NCBI GenBank assembly: GCA_026398875.1
Contig: JAPLSB010000024.1
Coordinates: 62,001-126,000, forward strand
Length of the DNA: 64,000 nucleotides
Direction of reading: 5' to 3'
Source of the DNA: Gammaproteobacteria bacterium
Lineage (GTDB): Bacteria; Pseudomonadota; Gammaproteobacteria; Nevskiales; Nevskiaceae
Part shown: positions 1 to 8,830 of the stretch, piece after piece
Layout of the letters: each line of letters begins with the position of its first letter
How positions within the stretch are numbered: position 1 is the stretch's first letter
Notes under the pieces: generated by a model
Seen by the model: only the letters and a program-made list of their open reading frames with translations
Told to the model about the DNA's origin: nothing
Databases searched by the model: none
Made by a program: the position numbers and the translations under genes

Positions 1-360
1 GATCTGCACGGGCATCTGACGGCCCTTGGCGGCATCAGCGAAGGCGTCACCACCGCGCAGCTCACGGCGCTGTATCGCGAGCTGGCCGAACTGATTCTCG
101 GCCGGCTTGCCGAAGCCGAGATGTTCGACTTCGACGATGCCACCTTCATCACCGGCATCCGCGGCGCGATCAAGCGCAACCTCGGGCTGTCATTCAAGTT
201 CAAGCCGGTTTCGGACCTGCTGTTCGTGCTGCGTGCACTCAGCGGTCACTACTGGATCCTGCGCGCGCTCCGGGCGCGGGTTCCGGTGATCGCGATCCTC
301 AAGCCACACGGGGTACAACTTGCACAGGGCGGCGCGGATAAGCCCACGCCGCGCGCCTGA
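1..360 (+). CDS. C-terminal part of a probable ABC1/UbiB (AarF)-family kinase-like protein
   Basis: The gene enters from the left edge and is open from base 1 to the TGA at 358-360, giving 119 visible residues. The tail has a hydrophobic-basic segment (SDLLFVLRALSGHYWILRAL) that resembles the closing helices of ABC1/UbiB proteins, where a similar 'R.L.G.Y..L..L.AR' pattern occurs. ABC1 proteins are atypical kinases or ATPases linked to ubiquinone and lipid metabolism. The kinase core lies outside the window, so the assignment rests on this tail alone. A family-unknown protein remains possible. The next gene starts 464 bases downstream. Confidence 0.4.
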   Translation, partial: DLHGHLTALGGISEGVTTAQLTALYRELAELILGRLAEAEMFDFDDATFITGIRGAIKRNLGLSFKFKPVSDLLFVLRALSGHYWILRALRARVPVIAILKPHGVQLAQGGADKPTPRA

Positions 361-824
361 TCCGGCGTCAAGCGCCGCAGTGCGGACAAGTTCACAGTTC
401 TGTATCGGCGGCGCCGGCTGATGCTCAACGGATGAACGAGCCCAAGTGCTTGTATGGATGACTTTTTTCGTGCACCGTCCAGGTGGACGGCCGGTAGCGC
501 GGGCACGCTGCACGCGTGCAATCCGTTGCAGCGCGGCACCAATGCTCTATTCTGGCGCGTCGACAAAATCGGATTTCGAGTTCCGAATGACGGACGAGGA
601 TGGATTTCTCGGCTTGTTCAGCGATCATCCATTTTCGGCAACCCTGGCGGTCCGACACATCCCGCCCGGTTGGCATTCGCTCGAACGCACAAAAAACTTA
701 CGGACTTCTGAAGCAGATCAAAGGCTCTGCAGCGCCACCGCCCACCCCCCCCGCGATGACACTGCGCTGATTAACCGTGCCTGCGACAGCACCTTCACAA
801 CATTTTCTTCGAGACAATTCTGGA
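361..824. other. 464-bp non-coding stretch upstream of the UDP-glucuronate decarboxylase gene
   Basis: No convincing gene is present. Short open frames here have no recognisable domains. A run of eight or more C lies near 746-754. I see no clear sigma-70 promoter and no clean hairpin terminator, although this is where the promoter of the polysaccharide locus would be expected. Confidence 0.4.
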
Positions 825-1796
825 ATGGGAACCAAGCGAGAGTTCGGACCGCAGCGCATCCTCGTTACCGGCGGCGCCGGCTTCATCGGTTCGCACCTGT
901 GCGCGCGGCTGCTGGCGGAAGGTCAGGAGGTGCTGTGCGTCGACAACTTCTACACCGGCTCGCGCGAAAACCTGCAACCGATCCTCAACCATCCGCGATT
1001 CGAGTTCCTGCGTCATGACGTGACGCATCCGCTGTACGTCGAGGTTGACCAGATCTACAACCTCGCCTGCCCGGCGAGCCCGATCCACTATCAGTTCGAT
1101 CCGGTCCAGACCACCAAGACCAGCGTGCACGGCGCGATCAACATGCTGGGTCTGGCCAAGCGCCTGAAGGTGCCGATCTTCCAGGCCTCGACCAGCGAGG
1201 TCTATGGCGATCCGGAAGTCCATCCGCAGCCCGAAGACTACTGGGGTCACGTCAACCCGGTCGGCTATCGCTCGTGCTACGACGAAGGCAAGCGCTGCGC
1301 CGAAACCCTGTTCTTCGATTACCACCGCCAGCACAAGGTGGAGATCAAGGTCGCCCGCATCTTCAACACCTACGGCCCGAACATGCACCCGAATGACGGG
1401 CGCGTGGTGTCGAACTTCATCATGCAGGCGCTGCTCGGCAGGCCGATCACTATCTACGGCGAAGGCCAGCAGACCCGTTCGTTCTGCTTCGTCGACGATC
1501 TTGTCGAAGGCTTCATTCGCCTGATGAATTCGCCGACCGAGGTCACCGGCCCGATCAACCTCGGCAACCCCGGCGAATTCACGATCCGCGAACTGGCGGA
1601 CCTGATCATCGAGCTGACCGGCTCGAAATCGACCATCGAACACCTGCCGCTGCCGCCAGACGACCCGAAGCAGCGCCGCCCGGACATCACCCGCGCCCGT
1701 AATACCCTCGGCTGGGAGCCGAAGATCGCGCTGCGCGAAGGTCTGAAGCAGTCGATCCCGTATTTCGAGCGCGTGCTGCGCGGCCAGAAGCGCTGA
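825..1796 (+). CDS. UDP-glucuronate decarboxylase (UDP-xylose synthase)
   Basis: A 323-aa extended short-chain dehydrogenase. It converts UDP-glucuronate to UDP-xylose through a UDP-4-keto-pentose intermediate, in the cytoplasm. The NAD-binding glycine motif GGAGFIGSH is at the N-terminus, the STSEVYGDP stretch follows, and the catalytic Tyr-x3-Lys pair is in SCYDEGK. The segment [18 protein letters not shown] is typical of the UXS branch. The ATG at 825 is chosen because it puts the Rossmann motif about 10 residues from the start. A GTG at 777 would add 16 unrelated residues. galE follows after 8 bases, so the two are probably co-transcribed and feed nucleotide sugars into the downstream polysaccharide locus. 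Confidence 0.9.
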   Translation: MGTKREFGPQRILVTGGAGFIGSHLCARLLAEGQEVLCVDNFYTGSRENLQPILNHPRFEFLRHDVTHPLYVEVDQIYNLACPASPIHYQFDPVQTTKTSVHGAINMLGLAKRLKVPIFQASTSEVYGDPEVHPQPEDYWGHVNPVGYRSCYDEGKRCAETLFFDYHRQHKVEIKVARIFNTYGPNMHPNDGRVVSNFIMQALLGRPITIYGEGQQTRSFCFVDDLVEGFIRLMNSPTEVTGPINLGNPGEFTIRELADLIIELTGSKSTIEHLPLPPDDPKQRRPDITRARNTLGWEPKIALREGLKQSIPYFERVLRGQKR

Positions 1797-1804
1797 GGCT
1801 AGTT

Positions 1805-2809
1805 GTGACAGAAGACGCAAGCGGCCAGACCATCCTGGTTACCGGTGGTGCTGGCTTCGTCGGCAGCCATGCCTGCAAGGCGCTGGCGGCGGCGGGTTAT
1901 CGTCCGGTGGTCTACGACAACCTGAGTCGCGGCCATCGCGAAGCCGTCAAATGGGGGCCGTTGATCGAAGGCGACATCCTTGACCGCGCCCAACTAGAAG
2001 CAGTCATGCGCGAGTTCAAGCCCGCTGCCGTGATGCACTTCGCAGCGTTCGCCTACGTCGGCGAATCGATGGCCAACCCGGCGCTGTACTTCGAGAACAA
2101 CGTGGTCGGCACCGCTCGCCTGCTCGAGGCGATGCGCACAAGTGGCGTCAAGACGCTGGTTTTCTCATCGAGCTGTGCGGTCTATGGCGGCGTCCACGAC
2201 CAGCCGATCGATGAGTCCACACCGTGCGACCCGAGTTCGTTCTACGGCCAGACCAAGCTGAACTGCGAGCAGCTGATTCGCGGCTTCGTGCGCAACCACG
2301 GCTTCAGTGCCATCGCGCTGCGCTACTTCAATGCCGCGGGTTCAGACCCGGACGGCGAAATCGGCGAAGACCACGATCCGGAGCCGCACATCATCCCGGT
2401 CGTCCTGCGGGTGGCTGCCGGGCTTGACGACAAGGTCACGCTGAACGGGTCGGATCATCCGACCCACGACGGCACCTGTGTCCGCGATTTCGTTCATGTC
2501 AGTGATCTCGCGCACGCCCACACGCTGGCCGTGGCGCGCGCGTTGCTTCACGACAGGAGCTTCGAGGCGGTCAATCTCGGTGCCGGCAACGGCTTTTCGT
2601 TGAATGAGATCGTCGAAGCAGCGCGGCGCGTGACGGGCCGCACGATTCCGGTGGCGTACACCGACCGTCGGCCCGGTGATCCGCCCTATGCTGTTGGCAA
2701 GGCGGACCACGCACGAGATGTGTTTGGATGGGCACCGAAGTTCACGAAACTTGATGATGCAATCGAGCACAGTTGGCGCTGGATGCAACGAAAGCGGCAG
2801 CTGACATAA
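1805..2809 (+). CDS. galE: UDP-glucose 4-epimerase
   Basis: A 334-aa NAD-dependent epimerase that interconverts UDP-glucose and UDP-galactose (or the N-acetyl forms). The N-terminus has GGAGFVGSH. The active-site region has SSSCAVYGG, followed by YGQTK with the Tyr-x3-Lys pair. ALRYFNAAGSDPDGEIGE and HDGTCVRDFVHVSDLA are GalE hallmarks. The start is a GTG at 1805, preceded by a TGAGG sequence overlapping the stop of the previous gene. Together with the upstream decarboxylase it supplies precursors for the glycosyltransferases of this locus. Confidence 0.92.
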   Translation: MTEDASGQTILVTGGAGFVGSHACKALAAAGYRPVVYDNLSRGHREAVKWGPLIEGDILDRAQLEAVMREFKPAAVMHFAAFAYVGESMANPALYFENNVVGTARLLEAMRTSGVKTLVFSSSCAVYGGVHDQPIDESTPCDPSSFYGQTKLNCEQLIRGFVRNHGFSAIALRYFNAAGSDPDGEIGEDHDPEPHIIPVVLRVAAGLDDKVTLNGSDHPTHDGTCVRDFVHVSDLAHAHTLAVARALLHDRSFEAVNLGAGNGFSLNEIVEAARRVTGRTIPVAYTDRRPGDPPYAVGKADHARDVFGWAPKFTKLDDAIEHSWRWMQRKRQLT

Positions 2810-2899
2810 AGCACAGGTACTCTCAGGGGTACCGAAGCAAAAGCCGAAACGCAGCGACCCGCCGTTCGACAAGCCATCGGACTCGATACCCGACCTACC

Positions 2900-3673
2900 A
2901 TGTCCAGTAGCGCCGAAACCAGACCGCCAGCTGATGCCACCCCGATCGGTGCCGCGACAACAGCATCGCGCCACGCCGTCAACCCATCGGCTGTATCGGC
3001 GCGTCGACTGTCACGCAGCCAGCGCCGCGGCCTCGGGCTCACCCGGCCGGATGCACGTTCGCAGCTGTCCGAGATCTTCGGGAGAAGCCTCGACATCGCC
3101 TTCGCGCTTGGACTCGGCCTGGTGTTCAGCCCGGTGATCGTCGCCTCGGCGATCGCACTCGGGCTGTCGGACGGTCCGGTGTTGTTCACTCAGCGGCGGC
3201 TTGGACGAGGCGGCACGACGTTCAAGGTCTACAAGTTCAGGACCATGGTCCCGAACGCCGCCGCGAGGCTTGAGGAGCTGCTCGAAGCCAACCCGGAACT
3301 CCGGAGGGAATGGGAAAGCAGTTTCAAGCTCAAGCACGATCCGCGCGTCACACGGCTTGGGCGATTCCTGCGCAAGACCAGCCTCGACGAGCTTCCGCAG
3401 TTGTGGAACATCCTCAAGGGTGAAATGAGTCTGGTTGGCCCGCGTCCGATCGAGCCGTTCGAGATCGAGAAATACGGCCGCTTTGCCAAGCACTATTACT
3501 CGCAACGCCCCGGGCTCACCGGCCTGTGGCAGGTCTCCGGTCGCAGTGACTCCAGCTACGAACGCCGCGTAGTGCTCGATGCGTTCTATGCCCGGTACCG
3601 CAGCCTGCCGATGAACCTCGGCATCATCTTCAAGACTGTGCGCGTGGTGCTGAAGGGCAGCGGCGCGTACTGA
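2900..3673 (+). CDS. Undecaprenyl-phosphate sugar phosphotransferase (monotopic PGT, WcaJ/RfbP C-domain type)
   Basis: A 257-aa bacterial sugar transferase. It starts repeat-unit assembly by moving a sugar phosphate from a UDP-sugar onto undecaprenyl phosphate at the inner membrane. Visible signatures are VYKFRTM, the DELPQLWNILKGEMSLVGPRP block, and RPGLTGLWQVSGR near the C-terminus. There is one hydrophobic segment at about residues 67-90 and no multi-span N-terminal domain. It is therefore the short monotopic form rather than full-length WbaP or WcaJ. The first 55 residues are polar, basic and of low complexity. It lies 90 bases after galE. The donor sugar cannot be read from sequence. Confidence 0.88.
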   Translation: MSSSAETRPPADATPIGAATTASRHAVNPSAVSARRLSRSQRRGLGLTRPDARSQLSEIFGRSLDIAFALGLGLVFSPVIVASAIALGLSDGPVLFTQRRLGRGGTTFKVYKFRTMVPNAAARLEELLEANPELRREWESSFKLKHDPRVTRLGRFLRKTSLDELPQLWNILKGEMSLVGPRPIEPFEIEKYGRFAKHYYSQRPGLTGLWQVSGRSDSSYERRVVLDAFYARYRSLPMNLGIIFKTVRVVLKGSGAY

Positions 3674-3918
3674 CGGACCTTCCCGATCCGGTCCACGCGC
3701 CGTCAGGGTATCAACGGCCCGCTCGACATCGTCGACATAGTGGCCTCACTCATTTTCGGTGTGATCCAGTAGCCGGTGACAACCTTGTCCGGTGCAACCG
3801 GTAGATGCGCACCGCGTCGAACAACATTGTGCTGTGATTGACGTGATCCACTTCGCGCCGGCTGCGCCCACCAGGAGAACTGCCGGACTGGCCCCTCGCT
3901 GGCCGGTGATGGCCGCGA
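3674..3918. other. Convergent intergenic region, nothing recognised
   Basis: These 245 bases separate the plus-strand phosphotransferase gene from the minus-strand WcaI-like gene. I see no gene, strong hairpin or T-run. Confidence 0.35.
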
Positions 3919-5199
3919 TCAATGCGCGTTTTGCGGTTTCTTCGCGTCCCCAGGTGCCTTGATCATGTCGATCAACTCCTGCTCAAACCGCGCCAGAATC
4001 GCTTCCTGATCAAGGTGCTTCTCCGCGTACCGACGCGCGTTGCCGCCCATCCGCCGACATGCCTCCGGATCTTCAGCAAGCCGGATCAGCGCGGCCTGCA
4101 AGGCCTGCGGACTCTCCGGAGGAACGGCCACACCGGCATCGTGCCCGACCAGCACATCCCATAACGCAGTGCCTGGGTCAGCCGTGGCCACTGCAGGTCG
4201 GCCGATGGCGAGAATGTTGGTGAGCTTGGACGGCATCACCAGATCGGCTGCGTCGGCTTTCTGAATCACCAGATGCACGTCTGCGGCAGCCAGCATGTCG
4301 CCAAGCCGCTCTCGTGGCTGTAGCGGGAGAAAGCCGATGTTCGCCAACCCTGCATCCCGAGCGAGCGCCTGCAGACGCTCGAACTCGGGACCGGCGCTGA
4401 CGATCAGGAAATGAAATCTTGGATCACTGCTCAGCCCGCGCGCCACGTCGATGATCATCTCCAAACCCTGCTTCGCGCCCATGGCGCCGGCATAGAGCAC
4501 CAGCATGTCGGCCTGCCCCATCGGGACGGAGGCGCGGAACGGGTTATCGCGTCCAGCTGGCTTCAGCCCGTGGACATCGGCCCAGTTCGGCAGGAACAGC
4601 AGTCGCGACTCGTCGGCTCCCTTTGCGACAGCGCGCCGGCACATGGCCGGCGTGATCGACGCGACCCGCGAAGCCGAGCGGACGAGATAGTTCTCGAGCC
4701 GATACAGCAGCGAGCCGAGCAAGCCGAGCTTCAGCATCTTCAGCCTGAGGGCAGCATCCACCTGGAAGTCCTGGATGTGATAGACCCAAGGCACCTTGCA
4801 AAGCCACGCGCTGAACAGCGGCGGAATGCCGGAGAACATCGTCGGACACACCGCGATCACGGCATCAAATCGATTCCGCCCGCGAAACAGTGTCCGCCAT
4901 TTCCAGAGACTCCCCAGAAAGAACGTCACGTCCAGAAGGATCCGTTGCAGCGCGGTGACCCGCCCCTGTGTCGGGACGTAGTGCGGTACGCGGTGCACCG
5001 TCACGCCGTCCCAGTCCTCGGTCAGGAAGCGCGTGCGCGGGTACGCCGCGGACAGTCGCCATTCCGGGTAATGCGGAAAGCCAGTGACCACCTCCACCGT
5101 GTGGCCACGCGCCCTGAACCACTGCGCCATCTCGCCGCTGTACTTCGCGACTCCGGTCTTGTCCGGATGAAAGTACAGCGAGTGAATCAGGATCTTCAT
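3919..5199 (-). CDS. WcaI-like family 4 glycosyltransferase
   Basis: A 426-aa GT-B glycosyltransferase. The N-terminus MKILIHSLYFHPDKTGVAKY and the TGFPHYPEW motif are characteristic of the WcaI (colanic acid) group. The donor-binding half includes LVLYAGAMGAKQGLEMIID and a VMPSKLTNILAIGRPAVAT segment, with the conserved glutamate region relaxed. It should add a sugar to the lipid-linked repeat unit on the cytoplasmic face. It is the downstream partner of the epimerase gene, 29 bases away on the same strand. The acceptor and donor are unknown. Confidence 0.87.
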   Translation of the reverse strand: MKILIHSLYFHPDKTGVAKYSGEMAQWFRARGHTVEVVTGFPHYPEWRLSAAYPRTRFLTEDWDGVTVHRVPHYVPTQGRVTALQRILLDVTFFLGSLWKWRTLFRGRNRFDAVIAVCPTMFSGIPPLFSAWLCKVPWVYHIQDFQVDAALRLKMLKLGLLGSLLYRLENYLVRSASRVASITPAMCRRAVAKGADESRLLFLPNWADVHGLKPAGRDNPFRASVPMGQADMLVLYAGAMGAKQGLEMIIDVARGLSSDPRFHFLIVSAGPEFERLQALARDAGLANIGFLPLQPRERLGDMLAAADVHLVIQKADAADLVMPSKLTNILAIGRPAVATADPGTALWDVLVGHDAGVAVPPESPQALQAALIRLAEDPEACRRMGGNARRYAEKHLDQEAILARFEQELIDMIKAPGDAKKPQNAH

Positions 5200-5228
5200 G
5201 AAGTCTCGTCAGAAAGGGCCAATGGCGG

Positions 5229-6203
5229 TCAGTAGAGCGGCAGGTTCCGACAGTCGTTGCGCCAGTCCCGAATTGCCTCTGCCAGCGTGTACTGCGCCTT
5301 GAAGCCGATCGTCGCGAGATTGGCGGCCGACAGATGCGTCGAGTAATACAACTTCTCGATCCGCCGATAGTGCACCGGGTTGCGAAGACCGACGGCATCG
5401 GCCGCCTGAAATGGTAGCGCCGCGATTCGCAGCAGTTTCATCGGCAGCACCGGAATGAAGCGCCGCCAACCGTAGGTCTCGCTGAATGCTTCGCAGATCG
5501 CGCGGATGGTGGTGGGCGCCGGGTACACGCCATGAAAGGTATCGAGGTCCGAACGGTCCGTCTCCACCGCCAGCAGCAAACGCACCAGATCCTTGACGTA
5601 GATCGAACTCTTGATCGTGCTGCTGCGACCGACGTAGCAGAACAGGTTGCGCTTCAGCGCCCGGTACAGGCTCACGTAGTTGCCGCCGCCTCGACAGCCG
5701 AATACCACACCCGGCCGAACCACCCGCAGCCGCCGGTGCGCATCGCGGCTGCGCCATGCCCGCAGAACCTCCTCGGCCAAGGCCTTGGAAATGCCATACC
5801 CGGTATCGGCATTCGGCAGATCGGCTTCACTGCGGCAGGCCTCGCCGGCCTGGAACACCATCACGGTGCTGGTGAACACGATGTTCTGGATGCCAACGCG
5901 TTCGGCCCAGTCGACCACCATGCGCGTGCCGAGATAGTTCGCACCAAAGTAATCGTCCCAGGGATACCCGGGCTCGCGGCAGACTGCAGCCAAATGAAAG
6001 CAGGTGGTGATCGGCACCGGCGGACACCATTCCAGCGGTTGCCGCAGATCGACCTCGACATGCTCGACCTTCGGCAGCGCCAGTGCTGGCGGTCGCACGT
6101 CAAGGACAAAGATTCGCTCGACATCCGGCATCAGGGCGAGCGCTGTGCACAGATGAGAGCCGATGAAGCCGCTGCCACCCGTCACCACGATATTTCGCGA
6201 CAT
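5229..6203 (-). CDS. NAD-dependent epimerase/dehydratase (extended SDR)
   Basis: A 324-aa SDR protein with GGSGFIGSH at the N-terminus and a YGISK catalytic Tyr-x3-Lys. The usual serine stretch appears as FTSTVMVF. It probably modifies a nucleotide sugar for the polysaccharide, but the exact reaction is not readable. It heads a two-gene minus-strand unit with the WcaI-like gene. Divergent to it, across about 500 bases, lie the tandem HlpA-like glycosyltransferases. Confidence 0.8.
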   Translation of the reverse strand: MSRNIVVTGGSGFIGSHLCTALALMPDVERIFVLDVRPPALALPKVEHVEVDLRQPLEWCPPVPITTCFHLAAVCREPGYPWDDYFGANYLGTRMVVDWAERVGIQNIVFTSTVMVFQAGEACRSEADLPNADTGYGISKALAEEVLRAWRSRDAHRRLRVVRPGVVFGCRGGGNYVSLYRALKRNLFCYVGRSSTIKSSIYVKDLVRLLLAVETDRSDLDTFHGVYPAPTTIRAICEAFSETYGWRRFIPVLPMKLLRIAALPFQAADAVGLRNPVHYRRIEKLYYSTHLSAANLATIGFKAQYTLAEAIRDWRNDCRNLPLY

Positions 6204-6700
6204 TCAGTATCCGTAAGCGCCTGCAGAGGCGCCGACTTGCGCCAGCGCAGATGGAGTCGCAGCCCCGCAGGGCCGCTTTTGCTCTTGGTTGCGGCCTGCC
6301 AGGCAAGCAGACCTACGCCACTTCGGCTCGGGCGAGCCATTTCACACCGCATTATCAAATGCTTGCCGCGGAGCGGCAAACCGGGATCCGCGTCTACACA
6401 AGCTTCGCGCGATCGACAGGGGGTGTTGTCCGTGCGCAGCAACGCAGCGGCACCGCTGCCGAAACCTCACGACTGGACGAAGGAGGGACTGCCCATGCCG
6501 TACCATCTGCCGGACCCGGCGAAGTCCACTGCGCTCGGAACCCGCGATCGACGAGCGCACGGCCTCGCCATCAGGGAGTCCGTCTGACGCCCGTTCGACA
6601 CGTGACGGTGCACGCGAACCGTGCCTGCCCGTGCAATGGACGCTCGGGGAAGATACCTTGCCAAACGATGCGAACCGCCACGAGCCGAAGCACACCGTAC
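6204..6700. other. Divergent intergenic region (497 bp) between epimerase and glycosyltransferase genes
   Basis: This should hold promoters for both directions. The long open frame that runs through it on the plus strand has no family resemblance before about base 6750, so it is not treated as coding. The only notable signal is a 30-codon ORF with a textbook Shine-Dalgarno at 6480-6587, listed separately. No clear -35/-10 pair was identified. Confidence 0.4.
6495..6587 (+). CDS. Possible 30-aa small ORF with perfect Shine-Dalgarno
   Basis: ATG at 6495, TGA at 6585-6587. An AAGGAGGGA sequence ends about 7 bases before the ATG, which is stronger than the ribosome site of any neighbouring gene. 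The peptide is polar and basic (MPYHLPDPAK...), with no membrane segment and no family I recognise. It could be a leader peptide or small protein in the leader of the downstream glycosyltransferase gene, or chance. Conservation is unknown. Confidence 0.2.
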   Translation: MPYHLPDPAKSTALGTRDRRAHGLAIRESV

Positions 6701-7768
6701 ATGACCGCAATCTCGGAAACTCCAGCGCCACGGGAAGCGACGATCTTTCAGCCCCCGTCTCCGCTCCGAACCGCCGTGCTGTTTCTGATTTTCAATCGGC
6801 CGCAGGTGACCGAAACCGTATTCAGGGCCATCCGCGCTGCCCGGCCACCACGGCTGTACGTGGCCGCAGATGGCGCCCGCAGCCACAAGGCCGGGGAAGC
6901 GGAGAAATGTGCGCTGACCCGTCGTGTCATAGAACAGGTCGACTGGCCATGCGAGGTGTTCACCTTGTTCCGGGACACCAATCTTGGCTGCCGGGCTGCA
7001 GTCAGCGGCGCGATCAGCTGGTTCTTCGAGCACGAAGAAGAGGGAATCATCCTCGAAGATGACTGCCTACCTGTGCCCAGCTTCTTCTGGTTCTGCGAAG
7101 AATTGCTGTCGCGTTACCGGCATGACGAGCGAATCGGACAAATTTCCGGCACTGCGTTCTTCGCTGAAGCGTTTCTCGACACCGCGACCACCGACTACAT
7201 CTATTCGCGCCATTTCGCGATCTGGGGCTGGGCAACTTGGCGTCGTGTCTGGAAAACCTATGATCACAGCTTGAGCCTCTGGCCTGAATTCTCCCGAGAG
7301 CGGCTGCTACCTGCCGCCTATCCGGTCAAGAACGAACGCATGGCTCGAAGCCTGCATAACGACAAGGTGCTCAACAACACGGTCGACACCTGGGACTACC
7401 AATGGACGTTTGCCAACGCCTCGCAGTCCAAACTCGCCGTGGTTCCGCGGAGCAACCTCATCGTCAACATCGGCTTCGGTGATGACGCCACGCACACCAC
7501 ATTCCGCCATCCGGTTGCCCCGCTGTCGGCCAGCGACATCGCGCTGCCGACAACGCCGCCGACTTTCGTCCACCCCGATTTTGTCTATGACCGCTCGCTG
7601 TCCCGGCGCCTGTACCGCGGACTCTTCCTGTCAAAGGTCGATTCCGTCGTCGGCCGCCTGCGCGATCGACAATTTCTGCGGGCAAAGTCACGGGCACTGG
7701 ACCGTGCAATCAAGGCCTGTCTGAAGATCCGTGAACGCCCAGACCATCCCGACCGGCATAGACACTGA
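6701..7768 (+). CDS. HlpA-like (hemolytic protein-like) nucleotide-diphospho-sugar transferase, copy 1
   Basis: A 355-aa GT-A fold protein. Signatures are AVLFLIFNRPQVTETVF, the PPRLYVAADG block, and EGIILEDDCLPVPSFFWF, where EDDC is the metal-binding acidic motif. GWATWRRVWKTYD follows. The family is often annotated as hemolytic protein HlpA-like, but it looks like a glycosyltransferase for surface polysaccharide. The ATG at 6701 gives about 23 residues before the first strand, matching the second copy. An ATG at 6668 is possible. The C-terminus overlaps the start of copy 2 by 38 bases. The two proteins share most core residues, so they are a tandem duplication. Confidence 0.8.
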   Translation: MTAISETPAPREATIFQPPSPLRTAVLFLIFNRPQVTETVFRAIRAARPPRLYVAADGARSHKAGEAEKCALTRRVIEQVDWPCEVFTLFRDTNLGCRAAVSGAISWFFEHEEEGIILEDDCLPVPSFFWFCEELLSRYRHDERIGQISGTAFFAEAFLDTATTDYIYSRHFAIWGWATWRRVWKTYDHSLSLWPEFSRERLLPAAYPVKNERMARSLHNDKVLNNTVDTWDYQWTFANASQSKLAVVPRSNLIVNIGFGDDATHTTFRHPVAPLSASDIALPTTPPTFVHPDFVYDRSLSRRLYRGLFLSKVDSVVGRLRDRQFLRAKSRALDRAIKACLKIRERPDHPDRHRH

Positions 7769-8777
7769 ATTCACTCCAGCAGCGCCGCTACAGACAGCGG
7801 TGCTGTTCATCATCTTCAACCGGCCGGATGTCACGGCGCAGGTGTTTGAAGCCATCCGCAAGGCGCGGCCGCCGCGGCTGTACATCGCTGCCGACGGCCC
7901 ACGCAGCAACCGGCCCGGCGAGGCGGAAAAGTGCCAGCGCACGCGCCAGCTGGTCGAGCGAATCGACTGGTCCTGCGAAGTCCAGATGCTGCTGCGCAAC
8001 CAGAACCTCGGGTGCCGCCGTGCGGTCAGCAGTGCAATCGACTGGTTCTTCGAACACGAGACGCAGGGCATCATCCTTGAGGACGACTGCCTGCCGGTGC
8101 AGAGCTTCTTCTGGTACTGCGAAGAGATGCTGAATCGCTATCAGCACGACGAGCGCATCGGCCAGATCTCTGGATCGGCGTTTTGCGAGCACGAATTCCT
8201 CGCCGGCGTGACCACCGATTACATCTTCTCGCGCCACTTCTCGATCTGGGGCTGGGCCACCTGGCGTCGGGTGTGGGAAACGAACGCATCCGCCATCGAA
8301 CTCTGGCCTGAGTTTTCACGCCAACGCCTGCTGCCGGGGACTTATCCGGACCGCAACGAGCGCTATACCCGCAGCAAGAACAACGACAGCATCGCCACCA
8401 ACGCGATCGATGCCTGGAGCTTTCAGTGGATCTTCGCGAACGTGTCGCAGAATCGGCTCGCTGTGGTGCCGCGCCACAATCTGATCATCAACATCGGTTT
8501 CGGTGAGGAAGCGACGCACACCACGTTCCGTAACCCGATCGTCCCGACCTCGGCCAGCGAATTGCCGTTACCGACCCAGCCTGCGCGCTTCGTGCACGCC
8601 GACCACGTCTATGACCACTCGCTGTCCCGACGCCTTTATCGCGGCCGACTGCGCTCGAAGTTCGACTCGCTGATGAACCGGCTTCGCGACCCTGTATTCA
8701 TGCGGCTGAAGCTGTGCAAGCTGCTCCATCTGCGCCCGCCGCCCCCCAAGCCGCTGACGACCGGCACGATCAGCTGA
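7731..8777 (+). CDS. HlpA-like nucleotide-diphospho-sugar transferase, copy 2
   Basis: A 348-aa paralogue of the preceding gene, with the same blocks: AVLFIIFNRPDVTAQVF, PPRLYIAADGPRS, GIILEDDCLPVQSFFWY and GWATWRRVWET. No ATG precedes the conserved domain, so a GTG at 7731 is used. It lies inside the end of copy 1 (38-base overlap) with a weak GAAG site upstream, which implies translational coupling. The copies differ mostly in the regions after the EDD motif, so they may use different donors or acceptors. Confidence 0.8.
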   Translation: MNAQTIPTGIDTEFTPAAPLQTAVLFIIFNRPDVTAQVFEAIRKARPPRLYIAADGPRSNRPGEAEKCQRTRQLVERIDWSCEVQMLLRNQNLGCRRAVSSAIDWFFEHETQGIILEDDCLPVQSFFWYCEEMLNRYQHDERIGQISGSAFCEHEFLAGVTTDYIFSRHFSIWGWATWRRVWETNASAIELWPEFSRQRLLPGTYPDRNERYTRSKNNDSIATNAIDAWSFQWIFANVSQNRLAVVPRHNLIINIGFGEEATHTTFRNPIVPTSASELPLPTQPARFVHADHVYDHSLSRRLYRGRLRSKFDSLMNRLRDPVFMRLKLCKLLHLRPPPPKPLTTGTIS

Positions 8778-8830
8778 CCTCATCAGCTTCACCGCCGGAC
8801 GCCGTCTGCTGACGGAAGCGCTGCTTTGCG

